NCBI RefSeq assembly: GCF_036323735.1
Contig: NC_086023.1
Coordinates: forward strand, 14,041,501-14,105,500
Direction of reading: 5' to 3'
Source: Rattus norvegicus
Lineage: Eukaryota > Chordata > Mammalia > Rodentia > Muridae
DNA length: 64,000 bases
Position 1 is the first letter of the stretch; every line of letters starts with the position of its first letter. The notes beneath the pieces are model-generated. The model had not been told where the DNA came from and searched no databases. It worked only from the letters and a program-made list of their open reading frames with translations. The position numbers and the translations under genes are program-made. This document shows positions 11,061 to 22,464 of this stretch, piece after piece.

Positions 11061-11138
11061 ATAATTTGGCCTGGAGTGTCAGATCAATGGTAGAGCATAT
11101 TTATCTTGTATCATGTGTTCAAGACCCAATGCATGCAT

Positions 11139-11186
<48 letters not shown>
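11139..11186. repeat. (CA)n microsatellite
   Basis: 48 bp of pure CA after GCATGCATGCA. Confidence 0.95.
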
Positions 11187-11187
<1 letters not shown>

Positions 11188-12149
11188 ATCTGAACACAAA
11201 CACAAAGATCAGGTTATTTTCAGTTCCTAAGAAAATCTATTGAAGCAACTCTTTTCCTTAACTATTTTGAAGGTGGGAATGAGGTGCCATCCACAATGTA
11301 TTTTTACCAGCTGTGTGTAACACTGAAGGTGAGGAGCCTGCAGAGTTGAAAGCCGTACATGTTCCAAAAGCAACAATCTATTGCACACTTCCTTAGGGTT
11401 CCGCACACTGGGAGTTGTGCCTGCATGCAAATTGGAGCACCGCAAAGCAACAGCTGTCAGGGGACGGGAATGTTTTCCCTGTCTCATAAATGCATGCAGT
11501 CTGCATGTGTATATTTACACAAGCCTGCTTTCCCTGCAGGGAGAGAAAAGTGAGACTTATTGACGTTGTTTTTGACCCTCAAACTGAACTTGATACTATC
11601 AAAGTATGCTTTAATTAAAGATTAGGTCTAAACTATTTTTTATTTAAAGGCTGATTCTGGACAAATGCCTTCATTGTTCAATTTAAAATAATGTATGGTT
11701 TTAAGTAAGCAAAAGCAGCACACATTGTCGCTTCCTCTGTGTTTGTCACAGTGAGCACTTCTGACAGATGTTTCCTCTCTTCAAATATGCAAGGGGTGCT
11801 TGAACCTCAGTGATTTAAAAAATAGACATTAAACCCCTAGCTGCTGCTCATAAGATCCACCGAGAATACAACCGTACAGTGCTATGCCAGGAAGAGTGCA
11901 TATGGTTACTTAACTGTCTCCCAAGTCCAAGCCATGCCGATAACCATAGAACCATGTATTTTGCTAATTTAAAAATATACCTGCAAAGGGTTAGGCTATG
12001 CTGGGTTTTAGATATCTTTAAGGAATATCAATACCTGCGACTAGTAATTCACAGGAATGTGCTCCCTCCATGTTGGTTAACTATTTATGAAATACCTAGT
12101 TGAGGTATTTGCTAAACTATGGAAGTTTCTTTGAATTAGAGGTGGATTC

Positions 12150-12310
12150 TAGGGCTGGAGAGGTAGCTCAGCAGTTAAGAGCACTTAGGCTGTTCCTCCA
12201 GAGCTCCTGAGTTCCCTTCCTAACACTCATGCGGCAGCCCAGCTGCTCTAACCATAGTCCCATGAGGTCCACTACCCTCTTCTGCTGTGCACATGCAGAG
12301 ATAGAACACC

Positions 12311-12361
<51 letters not shown>
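12150..12361 (+). repeat. B2/B3 SINE with (TA)n tail
   Basis: GGGCTGGAGAGGTAGCTCAG start and AAGAGCACTTAGGCTGTTCC body. The 3' end is replaced by an approximately 45-bp TA tract (12316-12360). Confidence 0.85.
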
Positions 12362-12363
<2 letters not shown>

Positions 12364-13149
12364 AGAGGCTTCTAGTATGGAAAATTAACTGGCTTTCCTG
12401 GCTGGTGAGGTTGTGTTTAAACAGTTGTAATAACAGATCTCTGTGCTTCAAAAAGAATTTTAAGAACTGTGGTTTAGGCATAAAACTCTAGGATGCTTTT
12501 ACATAAACGTACATGCAAAATCAAAATGCCTTTATTTTTGTTTTGCCAATATTTCATTCAGTATACTTAATTTCACATGCAAAATAAGCATTGAGTGGAT
12601 AAGTAGACAGAAGGTTAACATTTTGATTTGCAGTTCTCAAGGTCTCTGAGAGTAGGATACACCCCCAAGAGCAGAAGTGGAAAGCAGAGTAAAGATTTCC
12701 ATTCTAACAGGCTAAGCTAGTGCTCGCGAATTCTGGCTTCAATGCTGTCAATATATGCCTAATTTAACATAACTCTTACTTTCCATTTTAAAAGGCTTAT
12801 ATTTTGAAATATAAATCTTTATTATTCAAACAATTTATAAATACTAGACTTCTTTAATAAAAGAATATTCCCACTCCAGCTGAGAAGCTCTCAGTGATAC
12901 CACTAAGAATATTCCCAGGTCCAGGAAGGTACAGAAGGTCACGCAAGGGAGGAAGTGGCTAAGGGGAATGGGCAAGCACATCCCTGTGCAGCTAACGCAC
13001 CACAGGCACTCAGGCCGCAGCCCCAGAGCCCTGTGAGCAGGTATGCATGGGCTTGGATCAGAGCTGCTGGCAAGCCAGAGCTCCATGTGGTAAAACCATG
13101 TGGTTTAAGTAAATCCTGCCTCAGTCTTTGTCTTTAACAATAACACAAT

Positions 13150-13500
13150 AGAGCAAGTGGAGAGATGGCTCAGTCAGTAAATGCAAGAGGTCCTGCGTTT
13201 GGATCTCCAGCACCTACAAAAAGCCCAGCAGAGCAAGCAGCTCAGGCCTGGAATTCCATTACAGGGATGTGTGGGTCCCTGAAGTTCCCAGTCAGCCAGC
13301 CTAGGCAAGGTGATGAGACCTGGGCACAGTAAGGAACCCTGGCTCAAAAACTGTAAACAACAACAAAACATAACAAAAACAAACACAAACACAAAAGGTG
13401 TACAGAAACTGACAGACATGGACATCAAACACCAATCTCTGGCCTTCACATGCACCTGCTCACAGGTACACACATGCCCACCCTGCCTCACACACAGAGG
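13150..13500 (+). repeat. B3 SINE
   Basis: Long B3-type element: GTGGAGAGATGGCTCAGTCA, TCCTGCGTTTGGATCTCCAG, a middle part with GGATGTGTGGGTCCCTGAAG, and a tail portion GGCCTTCACATGCACCTGCT. Confidence 0.75.
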
Positions 13501-13538
13501 AAAACAACGTATTAGAATGGATAAAAAATAAAAATAAG

Positions 13539-13626
13539 GGGGTTGGGGATTTAGCTCAGTGGTAGAGCACTTGCCTAGGAAGCGCAAGGCCCTGGGTTCA
13601 GTCCCCAGCTCCGAAAAAAAAAAAAA
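13539..13626 (+). repeat. ID SINE
   Basis: GGGGTTGGGGATTTAGCTCA to CCCAGCTCCG, followed by a pure A tail. AAAAATAAAAATAAG-like sequence flanks both sides. Confidence 0.95.
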
Positions 13627-14349
13627 GAACCAAAAAAATAAAATAAAATAAAAATAAGCCTCCAAATACTGATTAGACATGGAGTTTCTAAAACTCATAC
13701 ACTAAAAACAGGAACTGAAAAATCAAGAGGCCTCGTAGCACAGTAGTTTGATGCATTATAAAGTAAAAAATACAGTCCAAGTAATGCACAGAAAAATATA
13801 CAGTCCAAGTAACGCACAGAAAACTTCCCAAGTGAAATGAAAGTCTCCCCCAGTCCCAGAACTCTTCCTGGGTGTTTATACTGTGGTAATTGTAACCACT
13901 AGATGCTTAAGGCAACCACATATATCAAGTGGGATATGGATAAACAACCTGTAACATGTATATGATATATATGTATATGTGTGTTTTATATATGTATATA
14001 TACGCATACACACATAAACATACATACTAAGAATGCTACTCTGCAATGAGAGGAAATGAACCATTGATATACTAAACATGAATAGGCCTCAGAAGCATTA
14101 CATGAAAGTTGCTAGATTTTAAAAGAAACCTACTATGTGCTTCTAGTTGTGTAGTATTTGGCAAAGGGCCGTAGTGACAGAAACTAGACCAGGACTTGCC
14201 AGGGACTAGAGAACGGGGATTGTGGCAGATAATGGAGGTGTTCTGTGTCCTTCTTCTTGTGGTACTTATAGTACTGTATATACATTTTCTCAAACTTGCT
14301 GAACTAGTCCCTCAAAAGGATAAATTTAACTATAAAAGTTATTATTTAT

Positions 14350-14492
14350 TTATTTTGAGACAGGATCTCTTTTTTTGCCCTGGCTATCCTGGAACTTGAT
14401 ATGTAGACCAGGCTGCCCTGGAACTCACAGAGATCTGCCTGCCTCTGCCTCTGAGAGCTGGTATTAAAGGTGTGAGCCACCACACTAGGCTA
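14350..14492 (-). repeat. B1 SINE
   Basis: Reverse B1 (TTTTGAGACAGGATCTCTTT, TGTAGACCAGGCTGCCCTGG, TATTAAAGGTGTGAGCCACC). The flanking duplication ATAAAAGTTATT-like sequence is present on both sides. Just outside, TTATTCCTTAATTTGAAC is tandemly duplicated (14497-14540). Confidence 0.92.
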
Positions 14493-15527
14493 AAAGTTAT
14501 TCCTTAATTTGAACAATGAGTTATTCCTTAATTTGAACGACAATTTAAACTACACATAGTTGAAACCAATTTATTGTTAAATATATACAAAGTATATGGA
14601 TAATATAAAATGTCCAAACATTTTGGTCTATGCTATGTGATATTTGCTTTTTAACTTTAATCGCCAAAGACAATCAACATTATAACTCAACATATTTAAA
14701 AGACTTAAGAATCATTGTAGACTTACACCACACTCAATGAATAAAATCTACAGCATTCTAATGTCATAGTTTTGAAAACTAGACAACTAGAAACTTCAAA
14801 GAAAGGTACACAATGAACATAAATTTGCACTGCTAACAATGTGTCATTCAATCCAAAGTATTTGCCTTAATAGACACAAACATTTCTGCAAAGTAGAAAT
14901 ACTCCACAGTATGGCGAATATTATAAACATTAGAGACAATCTACTTGGTTTGATCTCCACCTTAGCCATTTACTAGGTATTCAACGCTGGACAATCCCTG
15001 GAACCCCTATCCTCAGTTTTGGTAAAAGCAAAATGAGAGTGTACCCATAAGGTACTCAGCACATGAAAAGTGCCATACAGCACCTGCTACTTATTAATTA
15101 TGAATAGTGGAGTTTTAGAGTTACCATAGTTAAAGTGACTGAAATTTAACTATAAAGGTCTCTTTCAGGAATTTGGACTTAGAATCAGTCTGCCTTGAAT
15201 AGCAAAGATAGGACAAAAAGGGAGAGGCTCAGTGGTCTTTTCTTCTCACCCACTGTTGGGCAACACAAACTCTGCTCTGCCGGTGTGTCCAGGACACACA
15301 CAGGCAGCAGGAGAGCCACGGGCTAGCTAGAGTGATGCGTCCAGGCACACTTAGGGAGCTGCAGGCACTTCTGCACAGCCACAGCCATGTCTGTCTACCT
15401 CTCAAAGGAGGGAGTGGCTAGCCGAGCCTTTCCCACCTTTAGTGTGTCCTGGGTTCTTCATTACCTTTTCTTGCATGCCAAGTTAATTACATACTGCTGT
15501 GTTGTCTTGTTTTGTTTGTGAATACAG

Positions 15528-15639
15528 GAATCTATCCTTGAAGGAATCTGAAAGCTTGCTAACAAAAACCGATATCCATGAACCTCACCTTCTCCAAAAC
15601 CCAAAAGTAAAGGAAAATTTGTCTGAGAATAAGGAGTAA
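15528..15639 (+). CDS. Ppp1r42: Ppp1r42 terminal coding exon and stop
   Basis: Acceptor AATACAG, then one base completing the split glycine codon, then 36 sense codons and TAA at 15637-15639. The peptide is hydrophilic (NLSLKESESLLTKTDIHEPH, ending VKENLSENKE) with no recognisable domain, typical of a fast-evolving C-terminal tail. The 3' UTR runs about 200 nt to poly(A) signals at 15807 and 15824. The 7.5-kb intron before it (8023-15527) is filled with SINEs. The call rests on phase continuity, the consensus acceptor and the adjacent poly(A) signals; tail length differs among mammalian isoforms. Confidence 0.85.
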
Positions 15640-15850
15640 ATTCTGCCTCCAGTGATTTGATTTCTTCATAGAACGAGGCAACAGCGTGTTTTGAGGGTTT
15701 ATAGACTTCGTTTATCTTGGTGTGTATGTTGTTTTTTTCTTTATAGAATCTGAGACTTTGCTTTATGTGTGTGAATTCTGGGATCTATTTACTCTATTAG
15801 CTGTTAAATAAAATTTACCAGGAAATAAAATGTGGTTTCCTATTCAATAG
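15640..15850 (+). promoter_or_regulatory. Ppp1r42: Ppp1r42 3' UTR and poly(A) signals
   Basis: Non-coding, T-rich sequence follows the stop codon. Two AATAAA hexamers lie at 15807-15812 and 15824-15829, with TG-rich sequence just after, so the mRNA most likely ends at about 15830-15850. That leaves about 0.8 kb before the Tcf24 start region on the same strand. Confidence 0.7.
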
Positions 15851-16634
15851 GAGTCCTTGAATCAGGGGAATCTGAGTGTGCCTTCTAAAGCCTAAAGTCA
15901 TTACAGTCTTAGGATCACTCTGATTGATTAACAAAGTCCGCGTTCTGGTTCATCGCGGTGTAAGAAGTGCTGCGTTGCGATCTTACTGCTTGGTATTCCC
16001 GACGTGGAAAGTTAGGAATCTGCAGTGAAATGTTGGCGAATCTATAAATGGCCGTGACACTTTATATCTGATTTCTGAGCCTTCAAAGAGGAAACCGCGC
16101 TGCTTCCTAACCCGGTTCAGAGAGTCCGGCTGGGCTGCGGCGAGGACCGCGTCGTCCACGGCGACGGCGGGCGCGGGCTGCGGCGCTGAGTCCTGCCGGC
16201 GCCGCGGCCAGCCGGAGCCTGTGGGCGAGCGGGTGCCGAGGCGGGAAGGCGGCCGTGGCGGTAGCGGGACTCTAGATCACGGTGTACTGAGTTTTTACTG
16301 CCAGAATCTTTACCTCGTAAGATTAAAGGCGGGCGGGGACCCACACTTGACGGCTCTGCCCCTAAGTCCCGGGGTACTAAGCCGCGGGGTCCCACCTCAG
16401 CCCCGACACTGCAGAGCGTTCTCAACCTTTCGGCCAGAGGGGGCGGAGCCAGGCGTCCGCCCCGCCCCCGAGCGGTTTGATTGATGAACCTGTCCACCGA
16501 GGGGGCGGCTCTGGGACGCGCCTGCCCCTAACCTAAGGCTCGGGTGGGGGACCCTCTCGGCCCGACTTTGCTGGCTCCCGCTGGCTGGCTTCGGACGCCT
16601 ACATAAAAGGCGCACAGAGGAGGAACGGGGATGG

Positions 16635-16705
16635 AATGACCGCCCCGACGCCCCTGGCCGCCTAGCCCTGCTCAGCCGAGCCCCGCACCGCCGCTCCGGG
16701 GAAAG
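16635..16705 (+). other. Tcf24: Tcf24 putative 5' untranslated exon
   Basis: Inferred: it follows the TATA-like box and ends at a donor-like GGGGAAAG/GTGAGG at 16706. The matching acceptor is TCCTTTGCAG at 16873-16882. Retention of the 177-nt intron is equally possible. In that case a stop-free frame runs into the Tcf24 ATG from upstream but lacks an in-frame ATG that I can see. Confidence 0.45.
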
Positions 16706-16915
16706 GTGAGGTGCCGCAAGTCCGAGGTGAGGCCGGGGTCCCGCAGCACCGTTTCCCCGGGCGGGCGGGTGTCTCCGCGGGGACCAGAGGCTGAGCCCTC
16801 TGCGCCCTCAGAAGCAGCCCAGCACCTGGGGACTCCTGTGAGCCCGCGGTGCCGGGTCTCACGGCCGCCCCGCTCCTTTGCAGTGCGCGCCGCGGGAACC
16901 GGAGCCGCAGCCGCC

Positions 16916-17314
16916 ATGGAGCGCGGCCGTCCCTCCAGCAGTCCACGCAGCGCCGAGCCCGCCCCACCGGCCGCCGCCGCCGCCGCCGCCGCCCGCGACT
17001 CGAGCCCAGGGCAGACCGGAGCCGGGCCGACAGGCCCCGGCGGGGTCGCGGCGCGCTCCGGGAGTGGCCGTCCAGCGGCTGCGAACGCCGCGCGGGAGCG
17101 CAGCCGCGTGCAAACCCTGAGGCACGCCTTCCTGGAGCTGCAGCGCACGCTGCCGTCGGTGCCGCCGGACACCAAGCTGTCCAAGTTGGACGTGCTGCTG
17201 CTGGCCACCACCTACATCGCCCACCTCACCCGCAGCCTGCAGGACGACACCGACGCGCCGGGAGACCCCAGTCTGGGCGCCTTGCGAGGTGACGGCTATC
17301 TGCACCCAGTTAAG
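16916..17314 (+). CDS. Tcf24: Tcf24 coding exon 1: bHLH transcription factor 24
   Basis: Encodes residues 1-133 of a basic helix-loop-helix protein, start chosen at GCCGCCATGG (strong Kozak context). Order: Ser/Pro-rich N-terminus; an eight-alanine run (residues 19-26) encoded mostly by GCC triplets; Gly/Pro-rich linker; bHLH at about 57-105. The basic region NAARERSRVQTLR carries the Asn and Arg-Glu-Arg residues that contact E-boxes in this family. Helix 1 is HAFLELQRTLP, the loop SVPPDTKLSK and helix 2 LDVLLLATTYIAHL. As a class II bHLH it is expected to act in the nucleus as a heterodimer with E proteins; its targets are not known to me. Donor GTAGGC at 17315 in phase 0. Total 170 codons with the second exon, close to the human protein from memory. 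Confidence 0.95.
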
Positions 17315-17691
17315 GTAGGCAACACTTCGGGGTTGGGAGCCCTTGAGCCACCCTGTCACCGTCCGCGGGCGATGGTAACAGGATCCCCACTAGAGTCTGC
17401 TTCTTAACAGTTCGGGAAGCTGAAGCGTTTAATTCTACCTGGGCCCACATACAGATTTCTCTAGTAAAGATTTTCGGTCTTTTAGGGTGAAAAAATGGGG
17501 AGGCTGTTGTACTTTCTGACAACCTGGTAACAACTAAGTTACATTCATGCCTTGGAGTGTCAACGGTCTTGACTTGAATAATTAAATTCCTATTGTCTTT
17601 TTCTTGAGCTATCCCAAAGTCTTCATGAATTAAACGGAATCATGGAACTAATTCTTTGCCCCTAAAATAATTATTTAAAAAAAAAAAACCT

Positions 17692-17800
17692 GGGGCTGGG
17701 GATTTAGCTCAGTGGTAGAGCGCTTACCTAGGAAGCACAAGGCCCTGGGTTCGGTCCCCAGCTCCGGAAAAAAAGAACCAAAAAAAAAAAAAAAAAACCT
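17692..17800 (+). repeat. ID SINE
   Basis: GGGGCTGGGGATTTAGCTCA to CCCAGCTCCGG, then an A tail interrupted by GAACC. An A-rich target sequence ending ACCT is duplicated on both sides. Confidence 0.95.
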
Positions 17801-18870
17801 GCCAAAATCAGTAAAAACAAATGACAGCATTCTGCATCCCCACAGAGTAAAATTGCAATCAGTCAAATTTTGTGGACTACACAGCTACCAAGAATGTTAG
17901 AAAAAAAAAAAAACGTAATGTTTCCTTTACCTGTCATATTAGATTGGCATGCATGTTGAGTGGATTGGTCTGTATTCAAATTAGCCAAGAGAAACCATTT
18001 TGCATGATTCCTTTACATATATGTGAAGCAGTCATTAGTTTGACGTGTGGCTTGTGTTTTCTCCTGTAGTACAGTAGTCTCTGCATCATCATCATCATCA
18101 TCTAGATTTCTTTTGAAGCCTTCCATTGATCTTTCTCTTCAAAACGAAGAGTCTCTATATTTTCTAAATTTAAGTGTCCACATTTGTGTCACACTATTCT
18201 GAAGTATTTGAACACAAATACACACAATTAGAACTTAATTGTAAATATCTAAATGTTGAATGGATTATAAGTTAACAAAAATGAGGAATTACATTTTGCT
18301 TAAACGTGATAAAACACATCCTCTAATTTTATTTGTGCTTAAAATTATAGAGTGCATTTTAACAAAAACTTACTTTGAAAATACTATTAACATGGTGATA
18401 GACTTAAAACAGTTCAAATGCTGAGTGTGGAAACGTGAAATATTATTTATAACAATAATAGAACTCATTCTGTCCCCGAATTTTATAATGTACTGAAAAG
18501 TCACTCATTAAAATTAAGAGTGTTGTATGACCATGGGCAGTAAATTAATGGCAGCCAAATATCCCGCTAATAGTCATCTTTGACTTGATATTTATTGTAT
18601 ATTCCAAGAAAGTCTATTTGAACATTAAGATTTCAATCCCATAAGCAGAAGTTAAATGCTTCCCTCATAGTTAAACTTTGGAAGGAGGTCGAGCCTTTCA
18701 CCTCAGTGCCACCGGAAGCTTTCTTGACTGAGAAATGCTAGAGACAGCGGGGTTAGAAACAGGCACAGCAAGCTAGCATTGCACTTGACTCACGTGACTC
18801 ATGTGCCAAACGCTCTCATCGTCAGAACTGGTTTAAGGAAAATCAATCTAATCTCTGTCTGATTTTGGTT

Positions 18871-18960
18871 CTTTTTTTTTTTTTTTCGGAGCTGGGGACC
18901 GAACCCAGGGCCTTGTGCTTCCTAGGTAAGCGCTCTACCACTGAGCTAAATCCCCAGCCC
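18871..18960 (-). repeat. ID SINE
   Basis: ID core 18887-18960 with a T tail. Perfect target duplication CTCTGTCTGATTTT at 18853-18866 and 18961-18974. The tail carries the same GAACC interruption as several other copies here, suggesting a common source family. Confidence 0.96.
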
Positions 18961-20730
18961 CTCTGTCTGATTTTAAAAGACAGTGCCCATAATATCTAAA
19001 TCTCTAAACCTTGAGATAATTATAGAAGGCCAATGATTATGTCATAAAAGATGAAGTTGGCAGTAGTTAACAAATTGCCCACCTACGTTTTATGAACACT
19101 CAAAATGTTTAAATATTAAGTGTATCCTTAATACAAAGGCAATGAAAACATTCTGATCCTTTTACTTTGAGCAAGTAAAGCCCCATAAACTCCCGCAGAT
19201 TCCCTTATTGTTTTCAAGTCACCGGTCCTCTAATGCAACAGTGTTACTAAGTGCTGCTGGAATTACTAACAATATTTCAACAGGTATTCCAGTTCTGTCA
19301 CTTTGAAATGTCAGACCTTCTCACCAGTCTTATGGGCATGTTAGAGTGATTGGAGACTTCGGAGTATCACAGAGGCATAGTCGGGGTGAGCCTCATGTTA
19401 GGAGTTTGCAAGGCCTTGGCTTCTGTTCATTTAACTGGAAGGGAGATTTAAGAACCGAACTTCTGCAGCGTGGTCTGAACCCATTTTTTTCTTAACTTGG
19501 AAAATTGGCAGTTTCAGTCAGCACTAGGAAGGCCCAGATAGTACCAATGACTCTCTTAATTGCCAAACTCCATGAGAGTCATTGTCCACGATAATGATAA
19601 GCAAGAATTTAAAAACGTCAGTTAATTGAAGTAAGAGAGCATTTTTAAAGGTCTTCGATTTGAGCTGAGTTCCGGTTAATTGCTATGTCTTTATATATTT
19701 ACACAAAACAGCATTTTAAATACACCTTGAAGTAGAGAACAGAGCATAGTGAGGTATACGTGCCCATGAGGATGCCATAAGTTTACTACTCTGTATGCAG
19801 ACCTGGGAATTTATAATGCATAGGACTTAAAACAAGCCGGAAACAGAACAAACACACCTTAGTGGAGAGCGAGAGTCAGACCTGTACTCCCTGATCACAT
19901 CTGGAGACATTAAAATAGGACTTTTGTTGGCTGCCAGAAAAACCGACTTTCCAGGGAAAGTCACACACCCACTCACTGCCATTTTTACTCTTACTATTTC
20001 TTCGGTTTCCATTTGACATACGAAATCCCCCTATGTGTGAGATCCGGTGCTGTGCTTCGGTGTGTGCACACTGGTGTTCAAATGATGCCGCCCCGAACAA
20101 CTGCAGCCACGCACGCCCCAGTCAGAGTGACTGTGTCTGTCCCTGCAGACATTGGCCATCTGTGCTATAAATGTCCAAAGTCGTTTACTCATGCATGTTA
20201 GAAAACATTAGGTATATTATCACTGTCGGTAGTCAGATACCCAGAGACAGAAAACCCAAACTCAGAGGTGCAGGCTGCTTTGTAAAGTTGCCTGCCTGTC
20301 TGCCTGCCACTGCTGTTCAGGGCCTGCCTAATCCTCTCTCTCTAAACCCACTGTTAGCAGATGTCTATTTTTCATATAACTGAGCACTGCTTCTTCAGAA
20401 ATAATGTTTTAAACTTAATTTTAGGATGAACTTGTAATTAAAATACAGTCATAGACCTCCATTTCAGCAGTAGTCACTCTCCTTAGCTCCCTGCGTGTCT
20501 CGTCAAACACTCAAACTTGTTATTTTTACAGTTATAATTCAAGGCCTTCACTTGTATCACTAGTATTGCCAAGCAGTCTTCACGTTGCCCACAGACTTTG
20601 TAATTTTAATCCTTACTAGCTAAATAAATCTCATTAGCATTAATGTATCTTAAAGTTTAAATATTGTATACCTTCACTGTCCGTCACAGGTACTAACTTT
20701 CAGATTCTTACTTAAGTGCTCTCTTTTCAG

Positions 20731-20844
20731 AAGTGGCCCATGCGATCAAGACTGTATATCGGTGCAACTGGTCAGTTTCTGAAGCATTCTGTCCCTGGAG
20801 AAAAGGGAAGCCACAACGATGCTCCAGCCGCCTCCCCGCCGTAG
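20731..20844 (+). CDS. Tcf24: Tcf24 terminal coding exon
   Basis: Acceptor CTCTTTTCAG, then 37 codons and TAG at 20842-20844. The peptide is KWPMRSRLYIGATGQFLKHS, then a variable VPGEKGSHNDAPAASPP tail. The first part matches the conserved C-terminus of TCF24 as I remember it, and phase 0 agrees with the exon ending at 17314. No known domain. Confidence 0.93.
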   Translation, partial: KWPMRSRLYIGATGQFLKHSVPGEKGSHNDAPAASPP

Positions 20845-21010
20845 GCCGTGCGATGGGGCCTGGCAGAGCAGTAGCTGTTATCAAAGACTGGGAGATAATT
20901 GTATTTATTGCATTGGACCTAACAAACACTGTTTCTGAAAGTTTACATTGTAACCTGTAGTTGAATATCAAAATCTGTGTAAATAAATGTGGAATGCAAT
21001 AGTCAGCCCT
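20845..21010 (+). promoter_or_regulatory. Tcf24: Tcf24 3' UTR and poly(A) signal
   Basis: Short 3' UTR with AATAAA at 20982-20987; the transcript end is inferred at about 21000. Additional AT-rich sequence follows. Confidence 0.65.
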
Positions 21011-21221
21011 GTATAAAAATATATAGCTTATTAGTAATTGTGTCCATGCTGAATAAGAGAAGTATAAAAGGTGTAGTAAGAAGAGAAGCTGTGTGAAGAA
21101 GTGAGAGATGCACATGAGCGTAGAGTTGTACAGACCCAAACAACACATACACTGTCTGTAGTGAATCTGTTACAAACTAAGAAGCTGATGCGAATACAGC
21201 CCTTTCGGTTTTAGAAAAGAG

Positions 21222-21368
21222 ACCCCGGAGCAGGCATAGTGCTGTGTCTGCAATCCTAGTTCCGAGATGCAGAGACAGGTAGTTCGCTGTGAGTTCAAGG
21301 CCAGTCTGCTCTACATAGAGTTTGGGGTCAGCCAGGGCTACACAGTGAGACGCTGTCTCAAAGAATAA
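21222..21368 (+). repeat. B1 SINE
   Basis: GCAGGCATAGTGCTGTGTCT start, GAGTTCAAGGCCAGTCTGCT middle, GAGACGCTGTCTCAAAGAAT end. Confidence 0.9.
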
Positions 21369-21471
21369 ATAAAATGTGTTTATGTGTTTATATAGTATTC
21401 AATTTTTGTGAAAACCAGTGTGTATTTTGAGTTGGCCATTTCAGTTAGAAGATATAAAATCACTATTCAGC

Positions 21472-21474
<3 letters not shown>

Positions 21475-21528
<54 letters not shown>
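21475..21528. repeat. (GT)n microsatellite
   Basis: About 54 bp of pure GT. Confidence 0.95.
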
Positions 21529-21529
<1 letters not shown>

Positions 21530-21989
21530 CTGTGTATGTGTGAAGATTGTTGCAGTAACTTTTATCTGTAGTTATTTTTTCTGGATAGAAAATGTATATG
21601 GAACATTAGGAATGTTTTTCTCTATGAAACATGGTATAGTCACCTTTCAAGAGGTTGGTCAATAGTTGGATCTAACCACACAAGACCAGTATGAACAGGC
21701 TCAGGATTACTGGCTGTCCTGGGTTCATCACCCAGTCTCCTGGCACCACCATATCCACCCTGTCTCCTTTCCCAGCCTGGGTACTTAGGCAAGCTCAGGT
21801 AGTTAGGCAGCCCGGGGAGGTGGCATTTTCAGCACTGATTTGGGAGTTCTGCCTGTGATCGGAACTGTGAGAGAGTCTACAGACACAGATAAACTCAGGC
21901 TTGAGTCTGCCTGCCCCTTATGAACCAGCAGACCTTTCTCACTGCACCATACACTACCATGGCCGAGGGATCGTGTTCAACAAGAGGAA

Positions 21990-22130
21990 GCAGCTTGGGC
22001 TGGCTTAGTGGGAAAAGGTGCTTGCCCCTGAGCCAGACATCATGAGTTCAGCACCACAACCTACACAATGGAAGGAGAGAACTGACCTCCACATGACCTC
22101 CACACACCCCACTACATAAAACATAACAGG
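21990..22130 (+). repeat. B3-type SINE fragment
   Basis: GGGCTGGCTTAGTGGGAAAA, GGTGCTTGCCCCTGAGCC and CATGAGTTCAGCACCACAAC are the B3 head region. Diverged. Confidence 0.6.
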
Positions 22131-22365
22131 AAGAGCACCCAGTGACAGCGTTAGCAGAGCCCTGACTTGGATGATACCGACTTTTACCTCCTATATTACA
22201 AAGGAGATAGATTTTTCTCTGACATTTAATTCAATTGTTGAATATGGTAACAGATTACATGAAGTTGGAAAATCTCCGAAGTCCCATGTAGCCAGAGTCA
22301 TCGTACACAGGTTTTGGGGGGAACATTACTGAACCCTGAATGGGATATACAGAGATGAGACTTTT

Positions 22366-22464
22366 TTTTTTTTTTGGTTCTTTTTTTTTCGGAGCTGGGG
22401 ACCGAACCCAGGGCCTTGCGCTTCCTAGGTAAGCGCTCTACCACTGAGCTAAATCCCCAGCCCC
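22366..22464 (-). repeat. ID SINE
   Basis: ID core 22391-22464, T tail with a GGTTC interruption. Perfect duplication AGAGATGAGACTTTT at 22351-22365 and 22465-22479. Confidence 0.96.

Larger units (their letters stand above)
8023..15527 (+). other. Ppp1r42: Ppp1r42 last intron
   Basis: A 7.5-kb intron with no exon recognised. It contains a CA tract (8133-8252), a B1 (8832-8975), ID elements (10346, 13539), B2/B3 elements (10811, 12150, 13150), a TA tract (12318-12360) and a B1 (14350). Stretches at about 9250-10300, 11230-12100, 12370-13140 and 14560-15520 show no repeat or gene that I recognise. Confidence 0.7.
16090..17420 (+). promoter_or_regulatory. Tcf24: Tcf24 CpG island and promoter
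   Basis: About 1.3 kb of very GC- and CpG-rich sequence in an otherwise AT-rich window, spanning the presumed start and the first coding exon. Seen inside it: GC boxes (GGGGCGGAGC at 16440 and CCCGCCCCCG at 16461-16470), a TGATTGAT motif (16478-16485) of PBX/HOX type, and an ATAAAAG TATA-like box at 16603-16609. Initiation is therefore inferred at about 16630-16640. The high GC content produces many long spurious frames on both strands. Confidence 0.75.
17315..20730 (+). other. Tcf24: Tcf24 intron
   Basis: 3.4-kb intron. It contains ID elements at 17692 (+) and 18871 (-), a short (ATC)n at about 18085-18103, and otherwise AT-rich sequence in which I see no further exon. Confidence 0.8.

Noticed and set aside
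13174..13698. 174-codon minus-strand frame
   Set aside because: It runs through an ID and a B3 SINE antisense; the recurring SELGTEPRALRFLGKCSTTE peptide is the antisense translation of ID elements seen at many places in the window.
16706..17407. Long + frame of 233 codons, and several overlapping frames on both strands, across the Tcf24 exon
   Set aside because: They arise from very high GC content. The real coding start is the GCCGCCATGG at 16916 and the frame leaves the exon at the 17315 donor; upstream codons lack an ATG with support.
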